Shown here piece after piece: positions 21,595 through 30,929 of a stretch of 64,000 bases of DNA. Source of the stretch: Actinoplanes sp. KI2 (GTDB lineage Bacteria > Actinomycetota > Actinomycetes > Mycobacteriales > Micromonosporaceae). The DNA lies in NCBI RefSeq assembly GCF_025630775.1, contig NZ_JAOSZE010000003.1, positions 1 to 64,000 on the forward strand, read 5' to 3'. Numbering within the stretch: the first letter of the stretch is position 1; each line of letters opens with the position of its first letter. The position numbers and the translations under genes were made by a program. The notes under the pieces are model-generated. The model was given only the letters and a program-made list of their open reading frames with translations. It did not search any database and had not been told where the DNA came from.

Positions 21595-23222
21595 CGAGCC
21601 ATCGGGATGTGTACGCCGGACGCCGCGGCGGACGGGTAGCCGGCGTCCACGTGCCGGATCACGCCCATCCCCGGGTCGTTGGTGAGCACCCGTTCGATCT
21701 TCTCGCCGGCGAGCGGGGTGCCGTCGGCGACGCAGACCTGGCCGGCGTGGATCGAGCGGCCGATGCCCACCCCGCCGCCGTGGTGGATCGACACCCAGGA
21801 CGCGCCGCTGGCGGTGTTGACCAGGGCGTTCAGCAGCGGCCAGTCGGCGATCGCGTCGGAGCCGTCGAGCATCGACTCGGTCTCCCGGTACGGCGAGGCG
21901 ACCGACCCGGCGTCGAGGTGGTCGCGACCGATCACGATCGGCGCGCTGATCTCGCCGCGGGCGACCATGTCGTTGAACCGGACGCCGGCCTTGTCCCGCT
22001 CGCCGTAGCCGAGCCAGCAGATCCGGGCGGGCAGGCCCTGGAAGGCGACCCGCTCGCCGGCCAGCTTGATCCAGCGGGCCAGCGCCTCATTGTCCGGGAA
22101 CAGGTCGAGGACGGCCTTGTCGGTGGCGGCGATGTCCTTCGGGTCGCCGGAGAGCGCGGCCCAGCGGAACGGGCCCTTGCCCTCGGCGAAGAGCGGGCGG
22201 ATGTACGCGGGGACGAAGCCCGGGAAGTCGAAGGCCCGCTCGAAGCCGCCCAGCTTGGCCTCGCCGCGGATCGAGTTGCCGTAGTCGAAGACCTCGGCGC
22301 CGTCGTCCAGGAAGCCGACCATCGCCGCGACGTGCCGGGCCATGCTTGCCCGCGCGCGGTCGGTGAACTCGTCCGGCTTTGTCCGCGCATACTCGGCGGC
22401 ATCGGCCAGGTCGACGCCGACCGGGATGTAGCTGAGGGGATCGTGGGCGCTGGTCTGGTCTGTCACGATGTCGATCTCGACGCCGCGCTGCCGGAGCTCG
22501 GGGAAGACCACCGCGGCGTTGCCGACGACCCCGATGGAAATAGCCGACTTCTTGGACTTGGCGGCGCGTGCGCGCTTGATGGCGTCGTCCAGATCGTCCG
22601 CGATCACGTCCAGGTAGCGGGTGTCGACCCGGCGCTGGAGACGGGTGCGATCGACGTCGACGATCAGGCAGACGCCGCCGTTCATGGTCACCGCGAGCGG
22701 CTGCGCCCCGCCCATGCCGCCGCACCCCGCGGTCAGCGTGAGCGTGCCGGCCAGCGACCCGCCGAACCGCTTCGCGGCGACCGCGGCGAACGTCTCGTAC
22801 GTGCCCTGCAGGATCCCCTGGGTGCCGATGTAGATCCACGAGCCCGCGGTCATCTGCCCGTACATGGTCAGCCCGAGCTGCTCCAGCCGGCGGAACTCCG
22901 GCCAGGTCGCCCAGTCGCCGACCAGGTTCGAGTTCGCGATCAGCACCCGCGGCGCCCACTCGTGCGTGCGGAACACCCCGACCGGCTTGCCGGACTGCAC
23001 CAGAAGCGTCTCGTCGGGCTTGAGCGTGTCCAGTTCGCGGACGATCGCGTGGAACGACGGCCAGTCGCGCGCCGCCTTGCCGGTGCCGCCGTAGACCACC
23101 AGATCCTGCGGCCTCTCGGCCACGTCGGGGTCGAGGTTGTTCATCAACATCCGCTTGGCGGCCTCTTGCGGCCACCCCATTGCGGTGTACGCGGTGCCGC
23201 GAGCGGCCCGGATCTCGGACAT
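21591..23222 (-). CDS. hutU: Urocanate hydratase
   Basis: A 543-residue NAD+-dependent enzyme that hydrates urocanate to imidazolone propionate. Family blocks include '[23 protein letters not shown]', '[15 protein letters not shown]', '[16 protein letters not shown]' and '[18 protein letters not shown]'. ATG 23222 has GGGAGGGG about 5-7 nt upstream. It is the first gene of the leftward array, so its promoter lies near 23223-23283 or further upstream with the regulator. Confidence 0.96.
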   Translation of the reverse strand: MSEIRAARGTAYTAMGWPQEAAKRMLMNNLDPDVAERPQDLVVYGGTGKAARDWPSFHAIVRELDTLKPDETLLVQSGKPVGVFRTHEWAPRVLIANSNLVGDWATWPEFRRLEQLGLTMYGQMTAGSWIYIGTQGILQGTYETFAAVAAKRFGGSLAGTLTLTAGCGGMGGAQPLAVTMNGGVCLIVDVDRTRLQRRVDTRYLDVIADDLDDAIKRARAAKSKKSAISIGVVGNAAVVFPELRQRGVEIDIVTDQTSAHDPLSYIPVGVDLADAAEYARTKPDEFTDRARASMARHVAAMVGFLDDGAEVFDYGNSIRGEAKLGGFERAFDFPGFVPAYIRPLFAEGKGPFRWAALSGDPKDIAATDKAVLDLFPDNEALARWIKLAGERVAFQGLPARICWLGYGERDKAGVRFNDMVARGEISAPIVIGRDHLDAGSVASPYRETESMLDGSDAIADWPLLNALVNTASGASWVSIHHGGGVGIGRSIHAGQVCVADGTPLAGEKIERVLTNDPGMGVIRHVDAGYPSAAASGVHIPMAR

Positions 23223-23236
23223 CGTCGTCCCCTCCC

Positions 23237-23290
23237 TTTGCCGTGCCCTTTGCCGTTCCCTGTGCCGTTCCCTGTGCCGTTTCTTATGCC
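23237..23290. repeat. Short TGCCGTTCCCTG tandem repeat
   Basis: Four or five degenerate 12-bp copies of TGCCGTTCCCTG/TGCCCTTTGCCG fill the gap between hutU and its likely regulator and run into the regulator's stop region. This spacer also has to hold any hutU-proximal promoter. Confidence 0.6.
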
Positions 23291-24120
23291 GTGAAGATGT
23301 GCCGCCGGGCGGCCGTCGCCTCGAACTCCTCCAGCCGGCGCTGTGCCGCCTCGGGCGCCGCGTCGCACATCGCCTGCAACAGCACCATCGCCATCGCCAT
23401 CGGCCCGGTGTGCAGGTCGAAGACGAGCTGCGTGCCGACCGCCGCGGGCAGCACCACGTCGGCCCGCTCGGCGACCGGGCTGACCGCCGAGTCGGTGATC
23501 GCGACCACCGCGAACCCGGCCCGCTTGGCCTCGGCGACCGCCTCCAGGGACTCGCGCGGGTAACGCGGGAGCACCACGGCCAGCATCGCATCGGCACCGG
23601 CCGCGCGGGCCTGATCGAGCCGGTCGAGCAGCGGGGTGCCACCGGAGTCAAGAACCCGGACGTCCGGGTGGACCTTAGCCGCGAAATACCCGAAATATCC
23701 GGCAAGCGGCGCGGCCGCCCGGAGGCCCAGCACCGGCAGCGGCCGGCTGGCGATCAGCAGCTCGGCGGCTCGCTCGACGTCGTCCAGGCGGGCGAGCTGA
23801 TCGTGCAGCCGGGCCAGGTGCTCGGCCTCGGCCCGCACCGCGAGCTGCATGGCATTGCCCTCGGTCGCGGCCTCCGGCGCATCCCCGGTCAGCTCACGCA
23901 GCCGGCGGCGCAGCGCGGGGTAGCCCTCGTAGCCGAGCGCCATCGCAAACCGGGTGACCGAGGGCTGGCTGACCCCGGCGAGGTCGGCCACCTCGGCCGC
24001 GGAGAGATAGGCGGCCTTCGCCGAGTGCTCGACCAGGCAGTGCGCAATGCGGCGCTGGGTGGGCGTGAGCCGAGCGCCGTGGAAGAGGTCGAGAACGGAC
24101 TGAGCCGCATCTCCATTCAC
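23284..24120 (-). CDS. MurR/RpiR family transcriptional regulator, likely controlling hut
   Basis: A 278-residue protein with an N-terminal HTH_6 domain ('[38 protein letters not shown]', about 38-75) and a C-terminal SIS fold (about 110-260, with '[19 protein letters not shown]' and '[20 protein letters not shown]'). RpiR regulators sense small, often phosphorylated, ligands. It directly precedes hutU on the same strand, so histidine- or urocanate-responsive control of the array is inferred. A 10-bp palindrome lies just upstream of its start. Confidence 0.87.
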   Translation of the reverse strand: MNGDAAQSVLDLFHGARLTPTQRRIAHCLVEHSAKAAYLSAAEVADLAGVSQPSVTRFAMALGYEGYPALRRRLRELTGDAPEAATEGNAMQLAVRAEAEHLARLHDQLARLDDVERAAELLIASRPLPVLGLRAAAPLAGYFGYFAAKVHPDVRVLDSGGTPLLDRLDQARAAGADAMLAVVLPRYPRESLEAVAEAKRAGFAVVAITDSAVSPVAERADVVLPAAVGTQLVFDLHTGPMAMAMVLLQAMCDAAPEAAQRRLEEFEATAARRHIFTA

Positions 24121-24129
24121 ACCCGAAGC

Positions 24130-24139
24130 TTATGCATAA
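24130..24139. promoter_or_regulatory. Perfect palindrome TTATGCATAA upstream of the RpiR gene
   Basis: TTATGCATAA is self-complementary and unusually AT-rich for this DNA. It lies 10 bp upstream of the regulator's first codon and is followed by an AAACTTTCA tract. It may be an autoregulatory operator or a promoter element. Confidence 0.4.
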
Positions 24140-24214
24140 AAACTTTCAGCGCGCCAGGCCCTCCGCACCTCTGTGACGTTTTGTTCGTTTTCGCTTACCT
24201 CGCGTAACGGCAGG

Positions 24215-25822
24215 ATGTATGACCGTCATGTTCGTGCCCGCTTGATCGACTTCTTCGCTCTTGAAGGGTTGCAGTGGCCGCGTCGGTTGTGGGACGTCGG
24301 CTCACTGCTCGCCTTGGAGGAACTGCTGGAGGCCAGTTCCTGGGCTCGGCACCGCGTGCTGTCCGTTGGCGCGGTCGACTGGCAGCGGCGTCAACTCCTA
24401 AAGGTGATCGGCCCCGATGTCGGCCTCGGCGACACGGAGTTGCGCGCCGAGTTGACCTCGCTGCTGAACAAGCCGCTGCCCGATCCGAGCGCGGCACACC
24501 GCCGCCTGCGGCAGGTCATCGACCATGCTCGCGGCGGCTATCTCGGCCGCTGGGCGGCTGCTTGCTCCCGGCCCATCGACCAGCGGCCAGAGCCGGAACG
24601 GTTGGCTCGCGTCGTTGCGGCCCACCTGCTGGACCTCGGCTACGACGCGAGCCACCTGGCGACATGGATCGGGCGGCTTTCCCGCCGACGCGCGAGCGCC
24701 GAGGAGATCTTGCAGGGCGCCGTCGCGCTCGACGCCGCTACGCCGCGGGAGTTCACGGTTCTCGCGCTCCTGGACACCGTGCCCGAACAGAGTCAGGCCG
24801 AGAACCACGAGGCATGGGTCTCGGGGCGGGCAGCTGTCGACTGGATTGTGCAGCACGGCTACTCCGCCAACGGCATCCGGGCCGGCGGGGGGTTTCTCTA
24901 TCGCGTGATCGCGCGTGATCCATTCAGCGCCGCGAGCCAGGTACGGGAGCTCGTCGAGCGGATGGTGGCGCGGTCTTTCTTCATGCGAGGCAATAGAGAC
25001 GTGATCAGACCTGCTTCGCAGCTATGGGTCGATCACCACCCGGACCCGATTCGCTTCGCCGCCCCAGACCGGGGTGCTTACGTGCTCTCCCTGGTCAATG
25101 AGGGGTACATGTATCAGGTCGGTGGGGACCGAGCGATCGTGGACGATGCGCTGGAGCTTGCTGCGCCGGTGAATCGGGGTGCTCTCGGCCCGGCGGTCGC
25201 CGGGGCGTGGGCGGCGGTCGAGTCACTGTTGTCGCATCCGGATGATCCCGCCGAGGAGGAGCGGCCGGGCAAGGCAGTCGCCGCGGATCGACTCGCGGCC
25301 ATCGTCGCCTGCTCGTGGCCCCGCGCAGAGCTGACCGCTCTGGCTCATCGGTATCGCCCGGAGACCCCCGATGCTCTTGCCGAGACCTTGGCGACCTGCA
25401 CGACAAACCGAGAACGGGCGTGCGCGATGGCCGAGGCATTGGTGGCGGGGAACGCAAGGGAAATGGCCGGCTGCTTCCGCCGCGACGCCGACGTCGCCGC
25501 GGTGCATCGGATGCGCCGGGTCGTCACCAGCCCGAAGGCCGAGCTCGCGTCCGCCGCGGCCATCTTCGAAATGGCGATGAGGCGGCTCTATCGGACCCGC
25601 AATATCGTGCTGCATGGTGGCTCTGTGCAGGGCGTAGCGCTCAAGGCTGCCTTGCGTATAGCCGCTCCGCTGGTCGGGGCCGGACTCGACCGCATCACGA
25701 ACGCGTCGCTTGTCGAAGGTCTCCCGCCGCTCGACCTGGCAGCTCGGGCCGAGGTCGGGTTGCAGTTGGTCGGAGGCGAGACCGGGCTGAAGGTGGTCGA
25801 CCTCCTCATGCCGCGTAGATGA
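24215..25822 (+). CDS. HEPN-like protein of unknown function
   Basis: A 535-residue soluble protein not recognised as a named family. It is alpha-helical by composition, and near the C-terminus carries 'LYRTRNIVLHGG' (Arg462 to His467, R-x4-H), the signature of HEPN domains of the Apea/Swt1 type, several of which are metal-independent RNases in defence or toxin systems. No partner toxin, antitoxin or nuclease gene is adjacent. ATG 24215 was preferred; an in-frame GTG at 24173 would add 14 residues. The gene interrupts a region of ordinary metabolic genes and ends at a strong terminator, so it may be acquired. Confidence 0.65.
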   Translation: MYDRHVRARLIDFFALEGLQWPRRLWDVGSLLALEELLEASSWARHRVLSVGAVDWQRRQLLKVIGPDVGLGDTELRAELTSLLNKPLPDPSAAHRRLRQVIDHARGGYLGRWAAACSRPIDQRPEPERLARVVAAHLLDLGYDASHLATWIGRLSRRRASAEEILQGAVALDAATPREFTVLALLDTVPEQSQAENHEAWVSGRAAVDWIVQHGYSANGIRAGGGFLYRVIARDPFSAASQVRELVERMVARSFFMRGNRDVIRPASQLWVDHHPDPIRFAAPDRGAYVLSLVNEGYMYQVGGDRAIVDDALELAAPVNRGALGPAVAGAWAAVESLLSHPDDPAEEERPGKAVAADRLAAIVACSWPRAELTALAHRYRPETPDALAETLATCTTNRERACAMAEALVAGNAREMAGCFRRDADVAAVHRMRRVVTSPKAELASAAAIFEMAMRRLYRTRNIVLHGGSVQGVALKAALRIAAPLVGAGLDRITNASLVEGLPPLDLAARAEVGLQLVGGETGLKVVDLLMPRR

Positions 25823-25847
25823 CTGTGCGGACGAGCTTGGAAAGAAA

Positions 25848-25877
25848 GAGGGTCCCGGCCGATTGGCGGGGACCCTC
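25848..25877 (+). terminator. Hairpin terminator after the HEPN-like gene
   Basis: GAGGGTCCC (25848-25856) pairs perfectly with GGGACCCTC (25869-25877) around a 12-nt loop. It is 25 bp after the stop codon, and an AAAGAAA tract precedes it. Confidence 0.75.
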
Positions 25878-25960
25878 GTTAGATGTGCAGAACTATACCA
25901 GTGTGACGGGCGTGTGACCATGTCATTCGTACGCTGTCCCGGAGGCCGGGGAGAGTGGCG

Positions 25961-26165
25961 ATGCGAGTCCTGGTGGTTGACGATCGTGCCCGGGATCGGC
26001 CTCACCGCGATCTTCGCGTCCGCCCAGGACTGGCAGACCGTGGTACCGGCCTGGGCGATGGCGGGCGGGGTGGGCGCCACCCTGGTGATCGGCGGCCTGG
26101 CCGGTTTCTACCCGGCCCTGCGCGCCGCCAGAATGGCGCCCACCGAGGCGCTGCTGGCCCCCTGA
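25961..26165 (+). pseudogene. Fused remnants: response-regulator start and ABC permease 3' end
   Basis: ATG 25961 with a GGGGAGAG ribosome site begins 'MRVLVVDD', the usual first residues of a response regulator, but homology stops after about nine codons. From about 25988, in another frame, the sequence reads 'GIGLTAIFASAQDWQTVV...GGLAGFYPALRAARMAPTEALLAP', the last ~55 residues of a MacB/FtsX-type ABC transporter permease, ending at TGA 26165. The simplest reading is a deletion that removed the rest of a regulator and most of a transporter. Neither piece should be functional. Confidence 0.65.
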
Positions 26166-26173
26166 CCGCCCCT

Positions 26174-26749
26174 TCAGGCGGCCACCGGCAGCGCGGTGGG
26201 AAGGATCGTGACCCGATGGGCCGGGACCGGGTTGGCGACGCCGCGCACCCGCACCAGCGCCTCGTCCGCCGGCCCGGGCAGGCGGCCGGCCCCCGCGTAC
26301 GCGTTCGGCCCGAGCACCAGTTCGCCCGGCCCGGCCTCGGTGCACAGCCGCTGGGCGAGGTTGACCGCGCGCCCCCACACGCCGAAGCAGGCCGGCTCCC
26401 AGGAGCGGGTGACCAGCACCTCGCCGCACTCGACGCCGACGTGCACGTCCGGCCGGCCCGGGCGGCCGGCGCTCAGCATCGCGCAGGCCGCCGCGGTGGC
26501 CCGCTCGCCCTCGTCGCCGAGGCTGCGGCGCAGGCCGAAGACCGCCATGAAACCGTCGCCCAGCACCTGCTGAACCTCCCCGCCGTACGCGTGCACGCAG
26601 CCGACCAGGTCGTCCAGGAGCGGCCGCATGATGCGGTAGACCGCCTCCGGCTCCACGCTCTCGACCAGGCGGGTGAACCCACAGATGTCGGCGAAGAGCA
26701 CGGCCACCTGCCGGCGCCGCGGTGCGGTCTGTCCGATGTGGTTGACCAT
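26174..26749 (-). CDS. Single-domain class III adenylate/guanylate cyclase
   Basis: A 191-residue protein consisting almost only of a class III nucleotide cyclase domain. Metal-binding aspartates are visible in 'VAVLFADICGFTRLVE' and 'VQQVLGDGFMAVFG'; 'CFGVWGRAVNLAQRLC' corresponds to the dimer/transition-state Asn region. No membrane, HAMP or other sensor domain is present. GGGGGAGG lies about 7 nt before ATG 26749. It is divergent from the large LAL regulator, so the two may be functionally paired. Confidence 0.85.
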   Translation of the reverse strand: MVNHIGQTAPRRRQVAVLFADICGFTRLVESVEPEAVYRIMRPLLDDLVGCVHAYGGEVQQVLGDGFMAVFGLRRSLGDEGERATAAACAMLSAGRPGRPDVHVGVECGEVLVTRSWEPACFGVWGRAVNLAQRLCTEAGPGELVLGPNAYAGAGRLPGPADEALVRVRGVANPVPAHRVTILPTALPVAA

Positions 26750-26903
26750 GGCGTAACCTCCCCCAGTAAGGTTTCCGACAATGAGGGTGACCCCGGCGCG
26801 GCCGTAATGTGTCCGGCAAACACCTAGGATCAAGCGACCCGCACCCTTACCCCGGACGGGAAAGGCGATGCCCGGGCTTGGCACCGGCTGGCATACTCCT
26901 GGC

Positions 26904-29843
26904 GTGCGGCGGAGACGACTCTCCCCCTTGGTCGGACGGCAGGCTGAGCTCGCTGAGGTCAGCGCGGCTTGGGACGACGTCCGCGAGGGTCAGGCCGCCG
27001 GCTTCCTGATCTCCGGTGAGGCCGGCGTAGGCAAGACGCGCCTCGTGCAGGAATGCATCGAGCGGGTCCTCGCGCAGGGCGGCCAGGTCCTGGCCGGCTC
27101 CTCCTTCCGGATCAGCTCGGGCGGCCTGCCGTACGGTCCGATTCTCGACGCTCTGCGCCGCCTGCTGCGCGAGCGGTCGGCCGAGTCGCTGACGGCGTTG
27201 GCCGGCCCCCGGTTCGCCAGCCTCGACCAGATGTTCTGGCCCGAGCCGGACGAGGCACACCGGGCGCCGGACGCCCGGCTCTTCGACGTCTTCCTCGCCC
27301 TGCTCGGCCGGCTGGCCGAGGAGGCGCCGGTGCTGCTGGTGATCGAGGACGTGCACTGGGCCGACCAGTCCACCCTCGACCTGCTCAGCTTCCTGACCGT
27401 GGCGCTGCGCCGCGAGCGCGTGCTGCTGGTGGTCACCTACCGCGACGACGAGCCGGCCGCCGGCCCGCTGCCGGCCGCCCTGGTCGAGCTGCTCCGCGGC
27501 CCGTTCATGAACCATCTGCCGCTGGCTCCGCTCGGAGCGGGCGACCTCGGCCTGCTGCTCGCCCACCAGGCCGGCAACCCGCTGCCCAGCGCGATCGTCG
27601 ACGAGATCGCCGACCGCTCGGGCGGGAACGCGTTCTTCGCCGAGGAGCTGCTGGAGGCGCGCGGCCTCGGTCCCGAGGTGCCGGCCCGGGTGCGCGACGT
27701 GGTGCTGCTGCGGGTCGCGACCTTCACCCCGAACGCGCAGGCGGTGCTGCGGATCTGCGCGGTGGTCGGCCGCCGGATCGGTTACCCGCTGCTCGCCGTG
27801 GTCACCGAGCTGCCGGAGGAGGAGCTGCTCGCGGCCCTGCGCGAGCTGGCCGCCAACCGCGTGCTGCAGCCGGACACGAGCCCCAACGCGTACCGCTTCC
27901 GGCACGCGCTCGCCCACGAGGCGGTCTACTCCGACCTACTGCCCGGCGAGCGGGCCCGGCTGCACGCCCGGGTCGCCACCGCCCTCGCCGAGCGGCCGCA
28001 GCTGGGCGACCGGCCGCGCTCGACCGCCACCGCGGTGGTCGCGCACCACTGGGAGGAGACCGGTGACCTGCCGAAAGCCCTGGCCGCGGTGGTCGCCGCC
28101 GGGCGGGCCGCGGTCGAGGTGCGGGCGTTCCGCGAGGGGCTCACCTATTTCACCCGGGCGATCGGGCTCTGCGACGAGGTGGACGACCCGGCGGCGGCCG
28201 GGCTGACCCGGCCCGAGCTGCTCTCCGCCGCGGCGCGCTGCGCGCACGACGCGGGCGAGCACGAGAGCGCCGTCCGCCTCGCGGAGGAGGCCCTGGCCGC
28301 GACCCCGCGCGAGGACGTGGTGGCCCGCGCGCTGCTGCACGAGGCGCTCGGCACGTACCTGGACCGGGTCGACGGCGCCCGCGCGCTGCGCGCCTTCACC
28401 AAGGCGTACCACCTGCTCGCGACCAGCGACGCGCTCGCCGAACGCGCCCGGGTCACCGCGGCGCTGGCCAACTCGCTGTCGGTGCGCGGCCTCTACCCCG
28501 ACTCGGCGCCGCTCTGGGAGGAGACGCTCGAGCTGGCCCGGGCGTCCGGCCGCAAGCGTGAGGAGGTGCTCGGCCTCAAGACCTCCGGCTGGCACTTCGC
28601 GATGCACGGCGAGCCGGCCACCGGGATCGGCCGGATGCGCGAGGCGCTGCGCGTGGCCCGGGACGAGGACGACGTGGAGGGCATCTGCGTCACGTACAAC
28701 CATTTGTGTCTGGCCCTGGATTTCATCGGCTGGTCGAGCGAGGCGGTGGCGACCGCGGAGGAGGCGCTGCTGTGGAGCGCCGATCTGGGCCTGATGTTCC
28801 CGCCGATGTTCGACATGCTCGATTCGCTGGTGCTGGTGCTGTATCGCAACGGCCGCTGGCGGCAGGCGGAGGAGGTGGCCGAGCGGCAGCTGGCGAGCCA
28901 TCACGCGGCCGCGCGGGCGCTGATGACCTATGTGGTGCTGGCCGAGCTGGCCACCGCGCGCGGCCGGCCGGAGGAGGCCGCGCAGCAGCTCAAGCAGGCG
29001 TTCGAGCAGCTCAAGCACGACGAGGACCCGCTCGACCACGGTCTCGTGCACGCCGCCGCGGCGGCCCGCGCGATGTGGCTGGAAGACTACGAGACCGCTC
29101 GCGCCGAGGTCGCGGCCGGCCTGGAGGTGGTCGGCGCGCACGGCGACGACCAGCAGGCGGTGGCGCTCTGCGTGCTCGGCCTGCGGATCGAGGCGGACGA
29201 GGCGGAACGCCGCCGGGCGGGCGGCCGGTCCGGGGTGGAGGAGGTACGCGTCCGCGGTGAGCGCCTGCGCGACCGGGCGGCGTCGCTCTGGCAGCGGATG
29301 GGCGTACGGCAGCGATCGTTCCCCGAGGCGGCGATCGACGCCGCGATGGGCGAGGCCGAGTTCGCGAGGCTGACCGGCGGCGAGCCCAACCCGGACGCGT
29401 GGGGCGAGGTCGCGGCCGGGTGGAGTCGGCTGGCCCGGCCGCACGCCGGCGCGTACGCGCGCTGGCGGGAGGCCGAGGAGCTGGTCCGCGCTCGGGATCC
29501 GCGGGCGGCCGAGGTGCTGCGCTCGGCTCGGGACGCCGCTGAGCTGCTGGAGGCCCGCACGCTGCTGCGCGAGATCACCGCGCTGGCCGACCGGGCGCGG
29601 CTCGACCTCGGCGCCGCCGCCGACATCCCGCCGGTCGAGCCGGAGCGGCCCTTCCACCTGACCGACCGGGAACTTCAGGTGCTGGCGCTGCTCAAGGAGG
29701 GGCGGCGCAACCGGGAGATCGCTCGCACGCTGTTCATCAGCGAGAGCACGGCCAGCGTGCACGTCTCCAACATCCTGGGCAAGCTGAACGCCGGCAACCG
29801 GGTCGAGGCCGCGGCCATCGCCCACCGCCTGCACCTGGCCTAA
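26904..29843 (+). CDS. LAL-type (LuxR family, ATP-binding) transcriptional regulator
   Basis: A ~979-residue regulator. It has an N-terminal AAA-like ATPase with Walker A 'ISGEAGVGKT' and Walker B-like 'VLLVIEDVHWAD', a long helical TPR-like middle, and a C-terminal LuxR HTH 'LTDRELQVLALLKEGRRNREIARTLFISESTASVHVSNILGKL'. GTG 26904 is favoured: CATACT at 26892-26897 ends six bases earlier, fitting a leaderless transcript; ATG 26868 is the alternative. Such regulators often control secondary metabolism or sugar use. Its stop overlaps the stop of the convergent LodB-like gene. Confidence 0.88.
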   Translation: MRRRRLSPLVGRQAELAEVSAAWDDVREGQAAGFLISGEAGVGKTRLVQECIERVLAQGGQVLAGSSFRISSGGLPYGPILDALRRLLRERSAESLTALAGPRFASLDQMFWPEPDEAHRAPDARLFDVFLALLGRLAEEAPVLLVIEDVHWADQSTLDLLSFLTVALRRERVLLVVTYRDDEPAAGPLPAALVELLRGPFMNHLPLAPLGAGDLGLLLAHQAGNPLPSAIVDEIADRSGGNAFFAEELLEARGLGPEVPARVRDVVLLRVATFTPNAQAVLRICAVVGRRIGYPLLAVVTELPEEELLAALRELAANRVLQPDTSPNAYRFRHALAHEAVYSDLLPGERARLHARVATALAERPQLGDRPRSTATAVVAHHWEETGDLPKALAAVVAAGRAAVEVRAFREGLTYFTRAIGLCDEVDDPAAAGLTRPELLSAAARCAHDAGEHESAVRLAEEALAATPREDVVARALLHEALGTYLDRVDGARALRAFTKAYHLLATSDALAERARVTAALANSLSVRGLYPDSAPLWEETLELARASGRKREEVLGLKTSGWHFAMHGEPATGIGRMREALRVARDEDDVEGICVTYNHLCLALDFIGWSSEAVATAEEALLWSADLGLMFPPMFDMLDSLVLVLYRNGRWRQAEEVAERQLASHHAAARALMTYVVLAELATARGRPEEAAQQLKQAFEQLKHDEDPLDHGLVHAAAAARAMWLEDYETARAEVAAGLEVVGAHGDDQQAVALCVLGLRIEADEAERRRAGGRSGVEEVRVRGERLRDRAASLWQRMGVRQRSFPEAAIDAAMGEAEFARLTGGEPNPDAWGEVAAGWSRLARPHAGAYARWREAEELVRARDPRAAEVLRSARDAAELLEARTLLREITALADRARLDLGAAADIPPVEPERPFHLTDRELQVLALLKEGRRNREIARTLFISESTASVHVSNILGKLNAGNRVEAAAIAHRLHLA

Positions 29844-30850
29844 CGCTGCCGGGCCCGCCAGAACGGGGAGTCGGGGAAGCGGGTTTCCCGGCGGTAATAC
29901 CAGCCGAGGTCCTTGAGATAGGCGTGGTAGGTGGCGGCCATCTGCGCGGCGTACGCCGGAACGCTGTTGGCGACGATTGCCTCGGCCGCGGCTGTTCCGC
30001 TGGTCAGGGCATCGTGCAGACCTCGGGAGGAGAGCGGGTCGTGCGCGCAGGCGGCGTCGCCGACCGCGACCCAGCCGGGGCCGGCGACGCGCTCCAGGGC
30101 CGAGCTGCCGGCCGCCGCGGTGCGCAGCCGGTCCGGGCGCGGCCACCGCGCGCGTGGCCCGACCAGTGCCGTTTTCGCCAAGAGGTCGGGCCAGGAGTCG
30201 ATCGTGCCGGCGATCGAGGCGTCGGTGAACAGGGCCACCACCATCCGCCCGCCCGGGACGCGGGAGGCGTACCACCAGCCCTCCGGCACCGCCTCGACGA
30301 GGCCGGCCGCGTCGTCCGGCGAGGGGTCGGGCACTAGCGCGGTGATCCCGACGAGCCGGCTGTCGACGCGGCGGGGGGAGCGCCGCAGGCGTCCGCTCCG
30401 GCCCGTGGCATCTATAATGAAATTTACGGAAATTGGTGGTTTACCGGGCAGCGAGATGGTCCAAAGCGGGCCATTCCGCCGCACCTCGGTGACTCGGTGC
30501 GGAAGGGCTGGGCCCAGGGCGTCCCGCAGCATCTGGTTGAAGCGGACCCGATCGAGCTGCCAGGAGGGGCCACGGGGATCAAGCAGTGCGGGCCGGAACG
30601 CCGGCTCGTCCGAGCCCCAGCAGGAGACGAAGCCGCTGCTCGGCAGGTGGCCCCCGGCCTGGAAGGACGGCCACAGGCCGAGCTTGCGCAGCGCCGCGCC
30701 GGCCGCCGCCGGCAAGCCCTCGCCCGGCTCCCACTCGCCGGCCGGTCGCGGATCGATCGCCACGACGTCGACTCCCCGGGCCGCGAGGGTGATCGCGGCG
30801 GCCGCGCCGGCCGGCCCGCAGCCCAGCACCGCGACCCGGTCAGGTTTCAC
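29840..30850 (-). CDS. LodB-like FAD-dependent oxidoreductase (quinone-cofactor maturation)
   Basis: A 336-residue flavoprotein with 'RVAVLGCGPAGAAAAITLAARG' (dinucleotide motif), 'FIIDATGRSGRLRR' and 'GWVAVGDAACAHDPLSSRGLHDAL' (GD motif), the pattern of the tryptophan halogenase/LodB group. LodB is needed to form the cysteine tryptophylquinone of LodA, probably by hydroxylating the tryptophan. A LodA-like gene lies close by in the divergent unit, so the same role is inferred. The start is GTG 30850, 79 bp from the divergent protease start. A role in a halogenase or hydroxylase pathway is the main alternative. Confidence 0.8.
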   Translation of the reverse strand: MKPDRVAVLGCGPAGAAAAITLAARGVDVVAIDPRPAGEWEPGEGLPAAAGAALRKLGLWPSFQAGGHLPSSGFVSCWGSDEPAFRPALLDPRGPSWQLDRVRFNQMLRDALGPALPHRVTEVRRNGPLWTISLPGKPPISVNFIIDATGRSGRLRRSPRRVDSRLVGITALVPDPSPDDAAGLVEAVPEGWWYASRVPGGRMVVALFTDASIAGTIDSWPDLLAKTALVGPRARWPRPDRLRTAAAGSSALERVAGPGWVAVGDAACAHDPLSSRGLHDALTSGTAAAEAIVANSVPAYAAQMAATYHAYLKDLGWYYRRETRFPDSPFWRARQR

Positions 30851-30929
30851 CTCGCCAGTCTGTCGCGAACCAGGCTGTCACCGCCACGGCGGAGTGGTCG
30901 CATGAAGACCGATGAGAGGGGAGCGTGCC

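Noticed and set aside
27936..30275. A 779-codon frame antisense to the LAL regulator
   Set aside because: Composition is that of a shadow frame and it runs through both the regulator and the LodB-like gene; no motif is present.
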